From Aquabacterium sp. (GTDB taxonomy: Bacteria; Pseudomonadota; Gammaproteobacteria; Burkholderiales; Burkholderiaceae_C): a DNA stretch of 64,000 nucleotides. The notes under the pieces were generated by a model that was not told the origin of the DNA, did no database searches, and saw only the letters and a list, made by a program, of their open reading frames with translations. Location of the stretch: NCBI RefSeq assembly GCF_016195855.1, contig NZ_JACPYU010000017.1:1-64000 (forward strand). Reading direction: 5' to 3'. Shown one piece after another: positions 26,564 through 34,550 of the stretch. A program made the translations under genes and the position numbers. Position 1 is the first letter of the stretch, and each line of letters starts with the position of its first letter.

Positions 26564-29191
26564 ATGGGTGTGTGGCTGGTTTGGGCTGGGGCCTGGCTGT
26601 TGGGCGTGTTCTGGCAGACAGGGGCGGGGGTGTTGCAGCCGGCCTGGGTGTATGCGTGCTCAACAGGGGTGGCTGGGGCTGCGCTGCTGGCCTTGATCTG
26701 GGTGAGGCGCAGGCCTTGGGGCGTGGTGCGCATGCCATGGCGGCGTACGCTGCCGTGGGCATGGCTGGCCATGAGCGCGTTGGCGGTGCTGGTGCTGGCC
26801 TGGTCCTCAACGGGGTGGCGGGCGGGTTCTCGCCTGCATGAGGCCGTTCCCGATGCGTGGGCGGGGAAAGCGGTGCCTGTCATCGTGCAGGTGGAGGGCC
26901 TGCCCCAGGCGGTGCCGGGCGGCACCTCGTTTGACGCCCGGGTGGTGAGCTGGTTGCCGTTGGGCGGGATGGACGCCAGCGTCATGGCCCAGGATTGGCC
27001 GCGGCATCTGAGCTTGCGCATGACGGTTCAGGAGGGGGCCTTGCCTGTGGCTGGCGAACGATGGCAGTTGCAGGTGCAATTGCACGCACCCGATGGCCAG
27101 TCCAATCCGGGGGGCTTTGACGGCACGCTGGCGTATTTCGAGCGGGGTGTCAGGGCGGTGGGCAGTGTGCAGGGCAAGGCGCCGGGGAAAGAACAGGCAG
27201 CGCACCGCATCAGCGACCAAGCCGAGTGGCCGTGGCAAGGGGTGATGGACCGCTGGCGCCAGCGCATCCGGGCGCTGATCTTCGAGCACGTGCCCGATCA
27301 CCGCGCGGCAGGCATCCTGGCTGGCTTGTCCGTGGGGGATCAATCTGCCATCGAGCATGAGGACTGGGACCTCTTTCGCCAGGCCGGCATCACGCACCTT
27401 GTCAGCATCAGCGGGGCGCACATTGCCATGTTTGGCTGGATGGCGGCTTTGCTTGTGCGCAGGCTCTGGTCGCTGTGGCCCAGGGGCATGCACTGGTGGC
27501 CTGCGCCCGATGTGGCCATGTGGGCGGCGGTGTGCGCCAGCTGCTTGTATGCCGTGCTGGCAGGGTGGGGCGTGCCCGCCCAACGGACGGTGTGGATGAT
27601 GGCCCTGGTGTGCTGGCTGCGCGCGGGGGGCCGGCGCTGGCCTTGGCCGCTGGTATGGGCGAGCAGCGCGGTGGGCCTGACGATGCTGGATCCCTGGGCG
27701 CTCAGGCAGGCGGGGTTCTGGCTGTCCTACGTGGCGGTGGGGGTGTTGTTGTCATCGGGCATGAATGGGACGAGTCAGGGCGGGCACGACCATGAGGCGC
27801 AAACCCCGGCCTTGGGCGTGCGCATGCAGAGCTGGGCGGCGCAGGCCTGGGGCGGTTTGCTCACGCTCGTGCGCATCCAGTGCCTGATCACCTTGGCCTT
27901 GATGCCTTTGAGCCTGGTGGTGTTTCAGCAGGCCTCGCTCAGCAGTCTGCTGGTCAACCTGATTGCCATTCCTGCCTTCACGATCGGCATCACGCCGATG
28001 GCCTTGCTGGGCGCGATATGGGCGCCTTGCTGGGATGCCGGTGTCTGGATGATCAATGGTTTGATGGGCCTAGTGGCCTCGCTGGTTCATTGGTGGCCAG
28101 CGATGGCTTCCTCCCCCGTGTTGCCCTGGTGGGTGGCCCTGTGCGGCGTGGTGGCCGGTGCTGCGTTGGCCCTGCCGCTGTCCTGGCGCTTGCGGTTGGG
28201 GCTCTTGCCGTTTGTCGTGCCCATGTTCTGCCTGCCGCAGGGCTGGCATCTCTTGCCTGCACCCAGGCCGGGCTCGTTTGCCCTGATCGCGGCGGATGTC
28301 GGGCAGGGCACGGCGGTGCTTGTTCGCACGGCCCATCACACGCTGCTGTTTGACACGGGGCCACGCATTGGCGAGCAACTCAATGCAGGTGACCGCGCCT
28401 TGCTGCCGCTGTTCAGGGCCTTGGGTGTCAACCAGCTCGATGCCTTGATGATCAGCCACCAGGACACCGATCATGTCGGCGGGGCAGCGGCCATCATCGG
28501 GCAGATGCCCGTGGCGCAGTTGATCAGCTCGCTGGACGAGGCTCATGCGCTGCGGCATCAGCCCGGCATGGATGGCGCGACCCTGCCTCATGTGGCTTGC
28601 CAGGCGGGCCAGCAATGGGTGTGGGATGGCGTGCACTTCGAGGTGCTGCACCCCTGGCCACAAGACTACGCCAGTCGCTCGGCGCGCGAGCCCAATGCGA
28701 TGTCCTGCGTGCTCAAGGTCAGTGCGTCAGATCAGGGCCGTGCCAGTGCCTTGCTTACCGGTGACATCGAGGCCGATCAGGAGGCCGCTTTGGTGGCGCA
28801 AGATGCGGCCCGTTTGCGCAGCACCGTGCTCGTCGCCGCACACCATGGCAGCCAGACCTCGTCTACAGCAGGCTTTCTGCAAGCGGTGCAGCCTGAGCAG
28901 GTGGTGGTGCAGGTTGGGCGGCGCAATCGCTACGGCCACCCCTCGCCACCCGTGCTGGCCCGCTATGAGGCCATGCAGCTGAACTGGGTGGCCACGCCGG
29001 CCTGTGGTGCGTTTGTCTGGTCGACCGATCAGGAGCATGCCGAGTTGCCTGAACAGGGCGGTGCCATCCAGGCTGGTGCGGCCCCGCGCCTGGGGCAGTG
29101 CTGGCGGCCGGGCCACCATCGCTATTGGGATCAACCTTCACCCATGCAGACGCGGGCGCTCAAGGGGCGCCGGCGATCTGACGAGGGCTGA
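26564..29191 (+). CDS. comEC: DNA internalization-related competence protein ComEC/Rec2
   Basis: Inner-membrane channel that takes up single-stranded DNA during natural transformation. The 875-residue product has an N-terminal membrane/OB-like part (about 1-210), the Competence membrane domain (about 230-530) with GDQSAIEHEDWDLFRQAGITHLVSISGAHI near residue 260 (key residues: ITHLVSISGAH), and a C-terminal metallo-beta-lactamase-like domain (about 575-830) with SHQDTDHVGGA and AAHHGSQTSS. All three parts are present, so it looks functional. Its stop abuts the stop of the convergent CorC-type gene with no gap. Confidence 0.95.
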   Translation: MGVWLVWAGAWLLGVFWQTGAGVLQPAWVYACSTGVAGAALLALIWVRRRPWGVVRMPWRRTLPWAWLAMSALAVLVLAWSSTGWRAGSRLHEAVPDAWAGKAVPVIVQVEGLPQAVPGGTSFDARVVSWLPLGGMDASVMAQDWPRHLSLRMTVQEGALPVAGERWQLQVQLHAPDGQSNPGGFDGTLAYFERGVRAVGSVQGKAPGKEQAAHRISDQAEWPWQGVMDRWRQRIRALIFEHVPDHRAAGILAGLSVGDQSAIEHEDWDLFRQAGITHLVSISGAHIAMFGWMAALLVRRLWSLWPRGMHWWPAPDVAMWAAVCASCLYAVLAGWGVPAQRTVWMMALVCWLRAGGRRWPWPLVWASSAVGLTMLDPWALRQAGFWLSYVAVGVLLSSGMNGTSQGGHDHEAQTPALGVRMQSWAAQAWGGLLTLVRIQCLITLALMPLSLVVFQQASLSSLLVNLIAIPAFTIGITPMALLGAIWAPCWDAGVWMINGLMGLVASLVHWWPAMASSPVLPWWVALCGVVAGAALALPLSWRLRLGLLPFVVPMFCLPQGWHLLPAPRPGSFALIAADVGQGTAVLVRTAHHTLLFDTGPRIGEQLNAGDRALLPLFRALGVNQLDALMISHQDTDHVGGAAAIIGQMPVAQLISSLDEAHALRHQPGMDGATLPHVACQAGQQWVWDGVHFEVLHPWPQDYASRSAREPNAMSCVLKVSASDQGRASALLTGDIEADQEAALVAQDAARLRSTVLVAAHHGSQTSSTAGFLQAVQPEQVVVQVGRRNRYGHPSPPVLARYEAMQLNWVATPACGAFVWSTDQEHAELPEQGGAIQAGAAPRLGQCWRPGHHRYWDQPSPMQTRALKGRRRSDEG

Positions 29192-30487
29192 TCAGGCTTC
29201 GTGGTTGCGGATGCGGGCGGCCAGGATCTTGTCGATGCGCTTGCCGTCCATGTCCACCACCTCGAAACGCCAGCCGTCCCAGTCGACCGTGTCGGTGGTT
29301 TCGGGCAGGCGGCCCAGCAGCAGCATGACCATGCCGGCCAGGGTGTTGTAGCGGCCACGGTCCTCGTCGGGCAGGGCTTTCATTTCCAGGCGGTCTTTCA
29401 GCTCCGGCACGGGGATGAGGCCGTCGATCAGCCAGGAGCCGTCGTCGCGCTGGATGGCCCAGGCGTCGCTGGCTTCGGTGGGCGTGAACTCGCCGGTAAT
29501 GGCTTCCAGCACATCGCGCAGCGTGATCACACCTTGCACTTCACCGTATTCGTCCACCACGAACACCATCTGCGTGTCAGAGACGCGGAAGTGTTCGAGC
29601 AACTCCATGCCCGACAAGGTCTCGGGCACGAACACGGCCGGCATCAGGCCCTCGCTCAGGTCATTGGCCTGGTGCTGGGTCAACTGGTGCAGCAACTGCT
29701 GGGCCGTGGCCACACCCACCACATCGTCCAGCCCGCCTCGGCAGACGGGGTAGCGCGAGTAACCGTGCTCGGCAATGGTGGCCAGGTTGTCGGCCATGGG
29801 GGCGTCGATGTTCAGCCAGGCGATGTCGCTGCGCGGGATCATCATCGAGCCGATCTGGCGCTCGTCCAGGCGGAACACATTGCGCACCATCTGGTGCTCG
29901 TGGGCCTCGATCACGCCGGCGTCCAGGCCTTCTTCCAGCTGGGCGGCGATCTCTTCTTCCGTCACGCTGCGGTTGCCGTTGTCCTTGATGCCCAGCAGCT
30001 TGAGGATGGCCACCGTGGTGGCTGCCAGCAGGCGCACAAAGGGCTTGGCCATCCTGGACAGCCACTTCATGGGCTGCGAAACCAGTCGGGCCACCGCCTC
30101 CGGGTACAGCTGGCCCACGCGCTTGGGCACCAGCTCGCCAAAGATGATGGTCACGAAGGTGATGATCAGCACCACGATGCCGGTGGCCGAAATGGCCGCG
30201 GCGCGCTCATGCAGCGCAAACTGGGCTTGCAGCCAGTGGGCGAGCGGTTCGGAGAAGGCGGCATCACCCACGATGCCGTTGAGCACGCCCGTGGAAGTGA
30301 TGCCGATCTGAACGGTTGACAGGAACTGCGTCGGGTTGTCGTGGAGCTCGATGGCGGTCTGAGCCCCCACGTCGCCGGTTTCGGCCATGACCTGCAGGCG
30401 CGCCTTGCGGCTGGCGGCGAGCGCCATCTCGGACATGGCGAAACAGCCGTTGAGCAGGGTCAGAAAAAACAGTAGAGCAAGTTCCAT
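29192..30487 (-). CDS. CNNM/CorC family transporter (hemolysin-like, CBS domains)
   Basis: Membrane protein of the CNNM/CorC family, often tied to Mg2+/Co2+ efflux. The 431-residue product has an N-terminal CNNM (DUF21) domain with three to four membrane segments (about 1-195) including GELVPKRVGQLYPE, two CBS domains (about 215-340), with MIPRSDIAWL at the start, and a C-terminal CorC_HlyC domain (about 355-431). The ATG at 30487 begins MELALLFFLTLLNG. It is divergent from apaH with 74 nt between the starts. Confidence 0.92.
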   Translation of the reverse strand: MELALLFFLTLLNGCFAMSEMALAASRKARLQVMAETGDVGAQTAIELHDNPTQFLSTVQIGITSTGVLNGIVGDAAFSEPLAHWLQAQFALHERAAAISATGIVVLIITFVTIIFGELVPKRVGQLYPEAVARLVSQPMKWLSRMAKPFVRLLAATTVAILKLLGIKDNGNRSVTEEEIAAQLEEGLDAGVIEAHEHQMVRNVFRLDERQIGSMMIPRSDIAWLNIDAPMADNLATIAEHGYSRYPVCRGGLDDVVGVATAQQLLHQLTQHQANDLSEGLMPAVFVPETLSGMELLEHFRVSDTQMVFVVDEYGEVQGVITLRDVLEAITGEFTPTEASDAWAIQRDDGSWLIDGLIPVPELKDRLEMKALPDEDRGRYNTLAGMVMLLLGRLPETTDTVDWDGWRFEVVDMDGKRIDKILAARIRNHEA

Positions 30488-30561
30488 GTGTGGCGCCGCG
30501 TCTGGCAATGCCTTGGCCGGGCCGTCTGTAAAGGGTCTATAAGCGTAGCAGAATCCGTTCC

Positions 30562-31389
30562 ATGATCTATTTAGTTGGCGACCTGCAAGGTTGTTGCAAC
30601 CCTTTCGAGCGGTTGCTGCAGACCATTGATTTCTCTCCCTCCCGGGATCACGTCTACGTGCTGGGCGACCTGGTCAACCGCGGGCCTGATTCGCTGGGCG
30701 TGTTGCGCCGCCTGCGTGAACTGGACAACGCGGCCACCTGCCTGCTGGGCAACCACGACCTGCACCTGCTGGCCGTGGCCCATGGTGTGCGCAAGCCCCA
30801 CCGCAGCGACACGCTGGACGAGATCCTGAACGCCCCCGACCGAGACGACTGGCTCAACTGGATCCGCCAGCAGCGCCTGGCCGTGTACGAGCATGGCTGG
30901 CTGATGGTGCATGCCGGTGTGGTGCCGCAGTGGGATGCCGCGCAGACCGTGGCGCTGGCCGGCGAGGTGGAGTCCATGCTGGCCGGGCCCGACGTGGGTG
31001 AGTTCCTGACCCGCATGTACGGCAACGAGCCAGAGCGCTGGGACGACAGCCTGCAAGGCGTGCCGCGCTGGCGCTGCGTGGTCAACAGCCTGACCCGGCT
31101 GCGCTTTTGCTCGGCGGACGGCATGATGGAATTCGCCACCAAGGACGGATCGGATGGCGCACCGGAGGGCTTCATGCCCTGGTTCGAGGTGCCGGGGCGT
31201 CGTACCGAGGGCACGCCGGTGGCGTTCGGGCATTGGTCGACGCTGGGCCTCATCAACCGCGACGACCTGCTGGCGCTGGACACCGGTTGCGTGTGGGGCG
31301 GCCAGCTGTCGGCCGTGCGTGTCGATGGCACCACGCGCGAACTCATTCAGATCGATTGCCCGCAGGCGCAAGAGCCCGGCAAGGCCTGA
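30562..31389 (+). CDS. apaH: symmetrical bis(5'-nucleosyl)-tetraphosphatase
   Basis: Hydrolyses diadenosine tetraphosphate to two ADP and also removes ADP-type caps from RNA. The 275-residue product has the metallophosphatase motifs GDLQGC (residues 6-11), GDLVNRGPDS, LLGNHDLHLL and the later VHAG and DTGCVWGG. Start and length match the family. A tRNA gene follows 33 nt later. Confidence 0.97.
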   Translation: MIYLVGDLQGCCNPFERLLQTIDFSPSRDHVYVLGDLVNRGPDSLGVLRRLRELDNAATCLLGNHDLHLLAVAHGVRKPHRSDTLDEILNAPDRDDWLNWIRQQRLAVYEHGWLMVHAGVVPQWDAAQTVALAGEVESMLAGPDVGEFLTRMYGNEPERWDDSLQGVPRWRCVVNSLTRLRFCSADGMMEFATKDGSDGAPEGFMPWFEVPGRRTEGTPVAFGHWSTLGLINRDDLLALDTGCVWGGQLSAVRVDGTTRELIQIDCPQAQEPGKA

Positions 31390-31422
31390 GCGGCGGCAAA
31401 GCCACTACAATGGCGAGCTTCA

Positions 31423-31512
31423 GGGTGTGTGGCCGAGCGGTTTAAGGCACCGGTCTTGAAAACCGGCGAGGGTTTATCCCCTCCGTGAGTTCGAATCTCA
31501 CCGCACCCGCCA
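31423..31512 (+). tRNA. tRNA-Ser (anticodon UGA)
   Basis: Full cloverleaf of 90 nt with encoded CCA. The acceptor GGGTGTG pairs with CGCACCC with one G-U. The anticodon stem-loop CCGGT-CTTGAAA-ACCGG carries TGA. A long variable arm, typical of serine tRNA, lies between it and the T arm GTGAG-TTCGAAT-CTCAC. The discriminator base is G. It is followed directly by a terminator. Confidence 0.97.
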
Positions 31513-31516
31513 GAAC

Positions 31517-31551
31517 AAAAAGCCCAAGTGGTTAAGCTACTTGGGCTTTTT
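31517..31551 (+). terminator. rho-independent terminator of tRNA-Ser
   Basis: Strong 13-bp-class stem AAAAGCCCAAGT pairing with ACTTGGGCTTTT around a 9-nt loop, followed by T and then CC. It begins 5 nt after the encoded CCA. Confidence 0.92.
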
Positions 31552-31618
31552 CCTTTCTCGGCTTTGTTTATGCTGTCGGCAGTCGCCATCAGTGCAGCGG
31601 CTGTTCTTGAGGTAAACC

Positions 31619-32065
31619 GTGGGCATTCTGGGTCAACTGTTCCGGGTCTTGTCTGTTACCGGTCAGCGCGATGCGCGTATTGGGGAGCGCCGGCCATTGC
31701 AGCTCCAGATCAACGATGCCAGGCGAGAGCTTGAACAGGCCTTGTGGGATGGCCAGCCCGATCCTGCGCCGATCCGTGCGCGCATCGAGGAGATGACGCG
31801 CACGCTGGTCGAGCGGGATCTCCAGGGCGAGGTGCTGGAAACGCGCGAGCAGATCGATGCCGCGATCGCCTTGTACGAGGCCAATGTGACGGACATGTCC
31901 GAGAGCAGCTACGCCTACGAGCGCCTGCTGGTCATCTACACAGGGCAGGGCGCCAAGCGGGAAGCCCAGCGCATTGCGCGTGCCTGCCTGATCCACGCTG
32001 CGGGCGACCTGTCCGATGAGTTGCGCGAGAGTTGCCTGCAGGTGCTGCAAATCCCCCGGGGCTAA
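31619..32065 (+). CDS. hypothetical protein with a TPR-like helical segment
   Basis: I do not recognise a family. The 148-residue product has no signal peptide or membrane segment and is mostly helical. Residues about 30-80 are charged and could form a coiled coil. Residues about 85-125 (AIALYEANVTDMSESSYAYERL, then VIYTGQGAKREAQRIARACL) resemble one and a half TPR-like repeats. The GTG start at 31619 has TTGAGGTAAACC upstream, with GAGG at good spacing. It lies in the gap behind the tRNA-Ser terminator, so it needs its own promoter, which I could not identify with confidence. Confidence 0.72.
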   Translation: MGILGQLFRVLSVTGQRDARIGERRPLQLQINDARRELEQALWDGQPDPAPIRARIEEMTRTLVERDLQGEVLETREQIDAAIALYEANVTDMSESSYAYERLLVIYTGQGAKREAQRIARACLIHAAGDLSDELRESCLQVLQIPRG

Positions 32066-32228
32066 CCCTGCTTATGCGCGTTGCCGCATGACATCAGCGT
32101 AAAAGCGCAATACAGGCCGTCGGGCTGCTCTCACCATTTGCTCGTCGATGCATCCGTGCTCCGACACCATGCCGTGCCCCTTGCTGGTCGCGGTCAAGAG
32201 CAACACAAAGACGCAGAGCAGAGCAAAC

Positions 32229-33476
32229 ATGACGAGACACCTCAACCGCATCCTGACCGGCCTGGCCAGCGTGGCCGCCCTGGCCGCAACCTTGTCGCAC
32301 CCCGCCGCCGCGCAGCAGGCCTTTCCTTCGCCACCCACCCCGCCGCTGGAGCCCAAGAACGACGCGTTCTACACCTCGCCCAGCGAGGTGGACCTGGGTG
32401 CTGTGGTGCCCGGTACGGTCTTGCGTTACCGCGAGATCAACGCCAAGGCCTATTACCTCTTCCCGGTGAAGGGCCAGGCCTGGCAGCTGATGTACCGCAG
32501 CACCGACCACAAGGGCAGGCCCGTGGCCATGGTGGGCACCGTGCTGCTGCCGGACAATGCACCGGCCACGAACCGCCGGCTGATGGCCTACAACGTGGCG
32601 TATGACGCCTTGACACTGCGTTGCGCACCGTCATACGAGTTCGTCAAGGGCACGGCACTGGAGCAGGCACTGATCCAGACCGCCTTGAAGAATGGCCTGG
32701 TGGTGATGTCGCCTGACTATGAAGGCTTGAAGTCGCTGTGGACGGTGGGGCTGAACTCCGGCCACGGCGTGCTGGACGGTATCCGTGCTGCTGAAAACTT
32801 CAACCCCGCCGGGCTCAACGGCACCAGCACACCGGTGGTGATCACCGGTTACTCGGGTGGCGCCATCGCCGCCAACTGGGCCAACGAGTTGTACCGCAGC
32901 TATGCGCCCGAGTTGAACATCAAGGGCGTGGCCGCCGGTGGGGTGGCGGTGGACCTGGGTGACATCGCGCGCAAGGTGGATGGTGGCTTCTGGGCGGGCG
33001 TGTACTTTGGTGCGGTGGCTGCGTTGGTGAATGGCTACCCTGAGGTGGATGTGGCTGCTTTGACCAACGACAAAGGCAAGACCATGCTGGCCAAGGCGCA
33101 GAACATGTGCCTGGGGCAGTTCCTCACCGGTGCGCCTGACCCGCTGTTGAACTTCGCGTTCCAGAAAATGAGCAGCAACACGACCGTGCCGCAATTGCTG
33201 GACGTGCCCGTGGTCAAGCAGATCATTGCTGAGAACCGCCTTGGGCAGCGCGCACCGGGCGCGCCGGTCTACATCTACGAAGGCACGGTGGATGAGCTCA
33301 TGCCCATTGCCGATGTGGACGCGCTGGTGAGCAAGTACTGTGGCCAGGGCGTGAAGGTTCAATACAGCCGCACCTACAACGACCACCTGCTGCTGGCCGT
33401 CACGGGTTTTGGCAAGGCCTTCGCCTACTTGCAGGACCGCCTGAACGACGTGCCCGCACCCACCAACTGCAAGTGA
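32229..33476 (+). CDS. secreted lipase, LIP family (PF03583-like)
   Basis: Predicted secreted alpha/beta-hydrolase. The 415-residue product starts with a signal peptide of about 27 residues ending in HPAAAQQ. The nucleophile elbow is GYSGGA with Ser209. Candidate acid and base residues are the Asp in EGTVDELMP and the His in YNDHLLLAV near the C-terminus. The overall pattern (LLPDNAPATNRRLMAYNVAYDAL early, SPDYEGLKS) fits the secretory lipase family known from Candida and actinobacteria. I chose the ATG at 32229 because it gives a proper signal peptide. It converges with the AraC-type gene. Confidence 0.88.
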   Translation: MTRHLNRILTGLASVAALAATLSHPAAAQQAFPSPPTPPLEPKNDAFYTSPSEVDLGAVVPGTVLRYREINAKAYYLFPVKGQAWQLMYRSTDHKGRPVAMVGTVLLPDNAPATNRRLMAYNVAYDALTLRCAPSYEFVKGTALEQALIQTALKNGLVVMSPDYEGLKSLWTVGLNSGHGVLDGIRAAENFNPAGLNGTSTPVVITGYSGGAIAANWANELYRSYAPELNIKGVAAGGVAVDLGDIARKVDGGFWAGVYFGAVAALVNGYPEVDVAALTNDKGKTMLAKAQNMCLGQFLTGAPDPLLNFAFQKMSSNTTVPQLLDVPVVKQIIAENRLGQRAPGAPVYIYEGTVDELMPIADVDALVSKYCGQGVKVQYSRTYNDHLLLAVTGFGKAFAYLQDRLNDVPAPTNCK

Positions 33477-33497
33477 TGCGGGGCGGTGCCTGGTCGC

Positions 33498-34526
33498 TCA
33501 GGTCAGGCGCCGCCGATAGTCGCCGGGCGACACCCCCGCCCAACGCTTGAAGGCATGCTGGAACCCGCTTTGATCGGAAAAGCCAAGCAGGCCTGCCACG
33601 TTGGCCAGGCTCATGCCTGGGTTGCGCAACAGGCGCTCAGCCTGGCGGTAGCGCACGCGGTCCAGCACCTCGCGGTAGGTCTCGCCATGCTGCTCCAGGC
33701 GCGTCTGCAAGGTGCGGGGCGCCAGTTGCAACTCGGTGGCCACGTGTTGCAGCGTCACCTCGCCCATGGGCAGGCGCTCGGCGAGCAGCGTTTCAAGGTG
33801 CGCCATGAAGCCATGATCCTGCCCCAGCAGCTTGACCAGATCGGCCTCGGCCTGTTGTCGCAATGAGGCGTGCACATGCCGGTCGCGCTGGGCGACAGGC
33901 AGGCTCAGGTAGGCCATGGGGATGCGCAACTGGTTGACGCCTTTGTTGAACTGAACGCGCCCACCAAAGGTGGATGCGAAACAGGCACGCACCTGTGCGC
34001 TGTCAGGCTCGGCAAACGTGAAGCAGGCATCGCAGACCAGGTCCGGCCGCTCCGCCAGCTTGCGTGCCTGATGGGCCCACAGCCCCATGGACAGCATGAT
34101 GAAGTCCACAGGTGGGTTCTGGATGAGCGGGCGCCAGGTCAGCGTGCAATGCTCGCCTTCGGTCTGGAACTCGGCCTCGTTGACGCTGTCGAGCAATTGT
34201 TCGTAGCGCTGCAGCGTGGCCGCAGCGGCGCCCAGCGTGTCGCACGACATCAGCAAAAAACCCAGCATGCCCAGGTGGCGCATCTTGATGGTTTCTGCCA
34301 GCTTCAGCGTGAAGGCCGGGTCATTCAGATAGCGCGACGCCTGCTGCAACATGCCTTGCCATTGCAGGATGGTCAGCCGCTGTGTGTCTGCACCTTGTCG
34401 AACATCTTGCACGCGCGCCACGCCGAACACGTCCTGCGGGTCGACGCCTTGCTGTTCGAAATATTCCAGCACGGCCAGTGCATAGCTGGGACTGGCTGAA
34501 CCGAGGTAAGGGCGTTCTATGGGCAT
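33498..34526 (-). CDS. AraC family transcriptional regulator
   Basis: DNA-binding regulator of 342 residues. The N-terminal part (about 15-215) fits the OruR/ArgR-type ligand domain (PF12625-like). The C-terminal AraC helix-turn-helix pair (about 240-340) has GEVTLQHVATELQLAPRTLQTRLEQHG and the second-helix signature LGFSDQSGFQHAFKRWAGVSPGDYRR (key residues: GFSDQSGFQHAFKRW). It lies 24 nt downstream of the GMC oxidoreductase on the same strand and converges with the lipase, so it may regulate one or both (inference). Confidence 0.92.
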   Translation of the reverse strand: MPIERPYLGSASPSYALAVLEYFEQQGVDPQDVFGVARVQDVRQGADTQRLTILQWQGMLQQASRYLNDPAFTLKLAETIKMRHLGMLGFLLMSCDTLGAAAATLQRYEQLLDSVNEAEFQTEGEHCTLTWRPLIQNPPVDFIMLSMGLWAHQARKLAERPDLVCDACFTFAEPDSAQVRACFASTFGGRVQFNKGVNQLRIPMAYLSLPVAQRDRHVHASLRQQAEADLVKLLGQDHGFMAHLETLLAERLPMGEVTLQHVATELQLAPRTLQTRLEQHGETYREVLDRVRYRQAERLLRNPGMSLANVAGLLGFSDQSGFQHAFKRWAGVSPGDYRRRLT

Positions 34527-34550
34527 GGCGAATGGGGTGAAGGCCCGATG

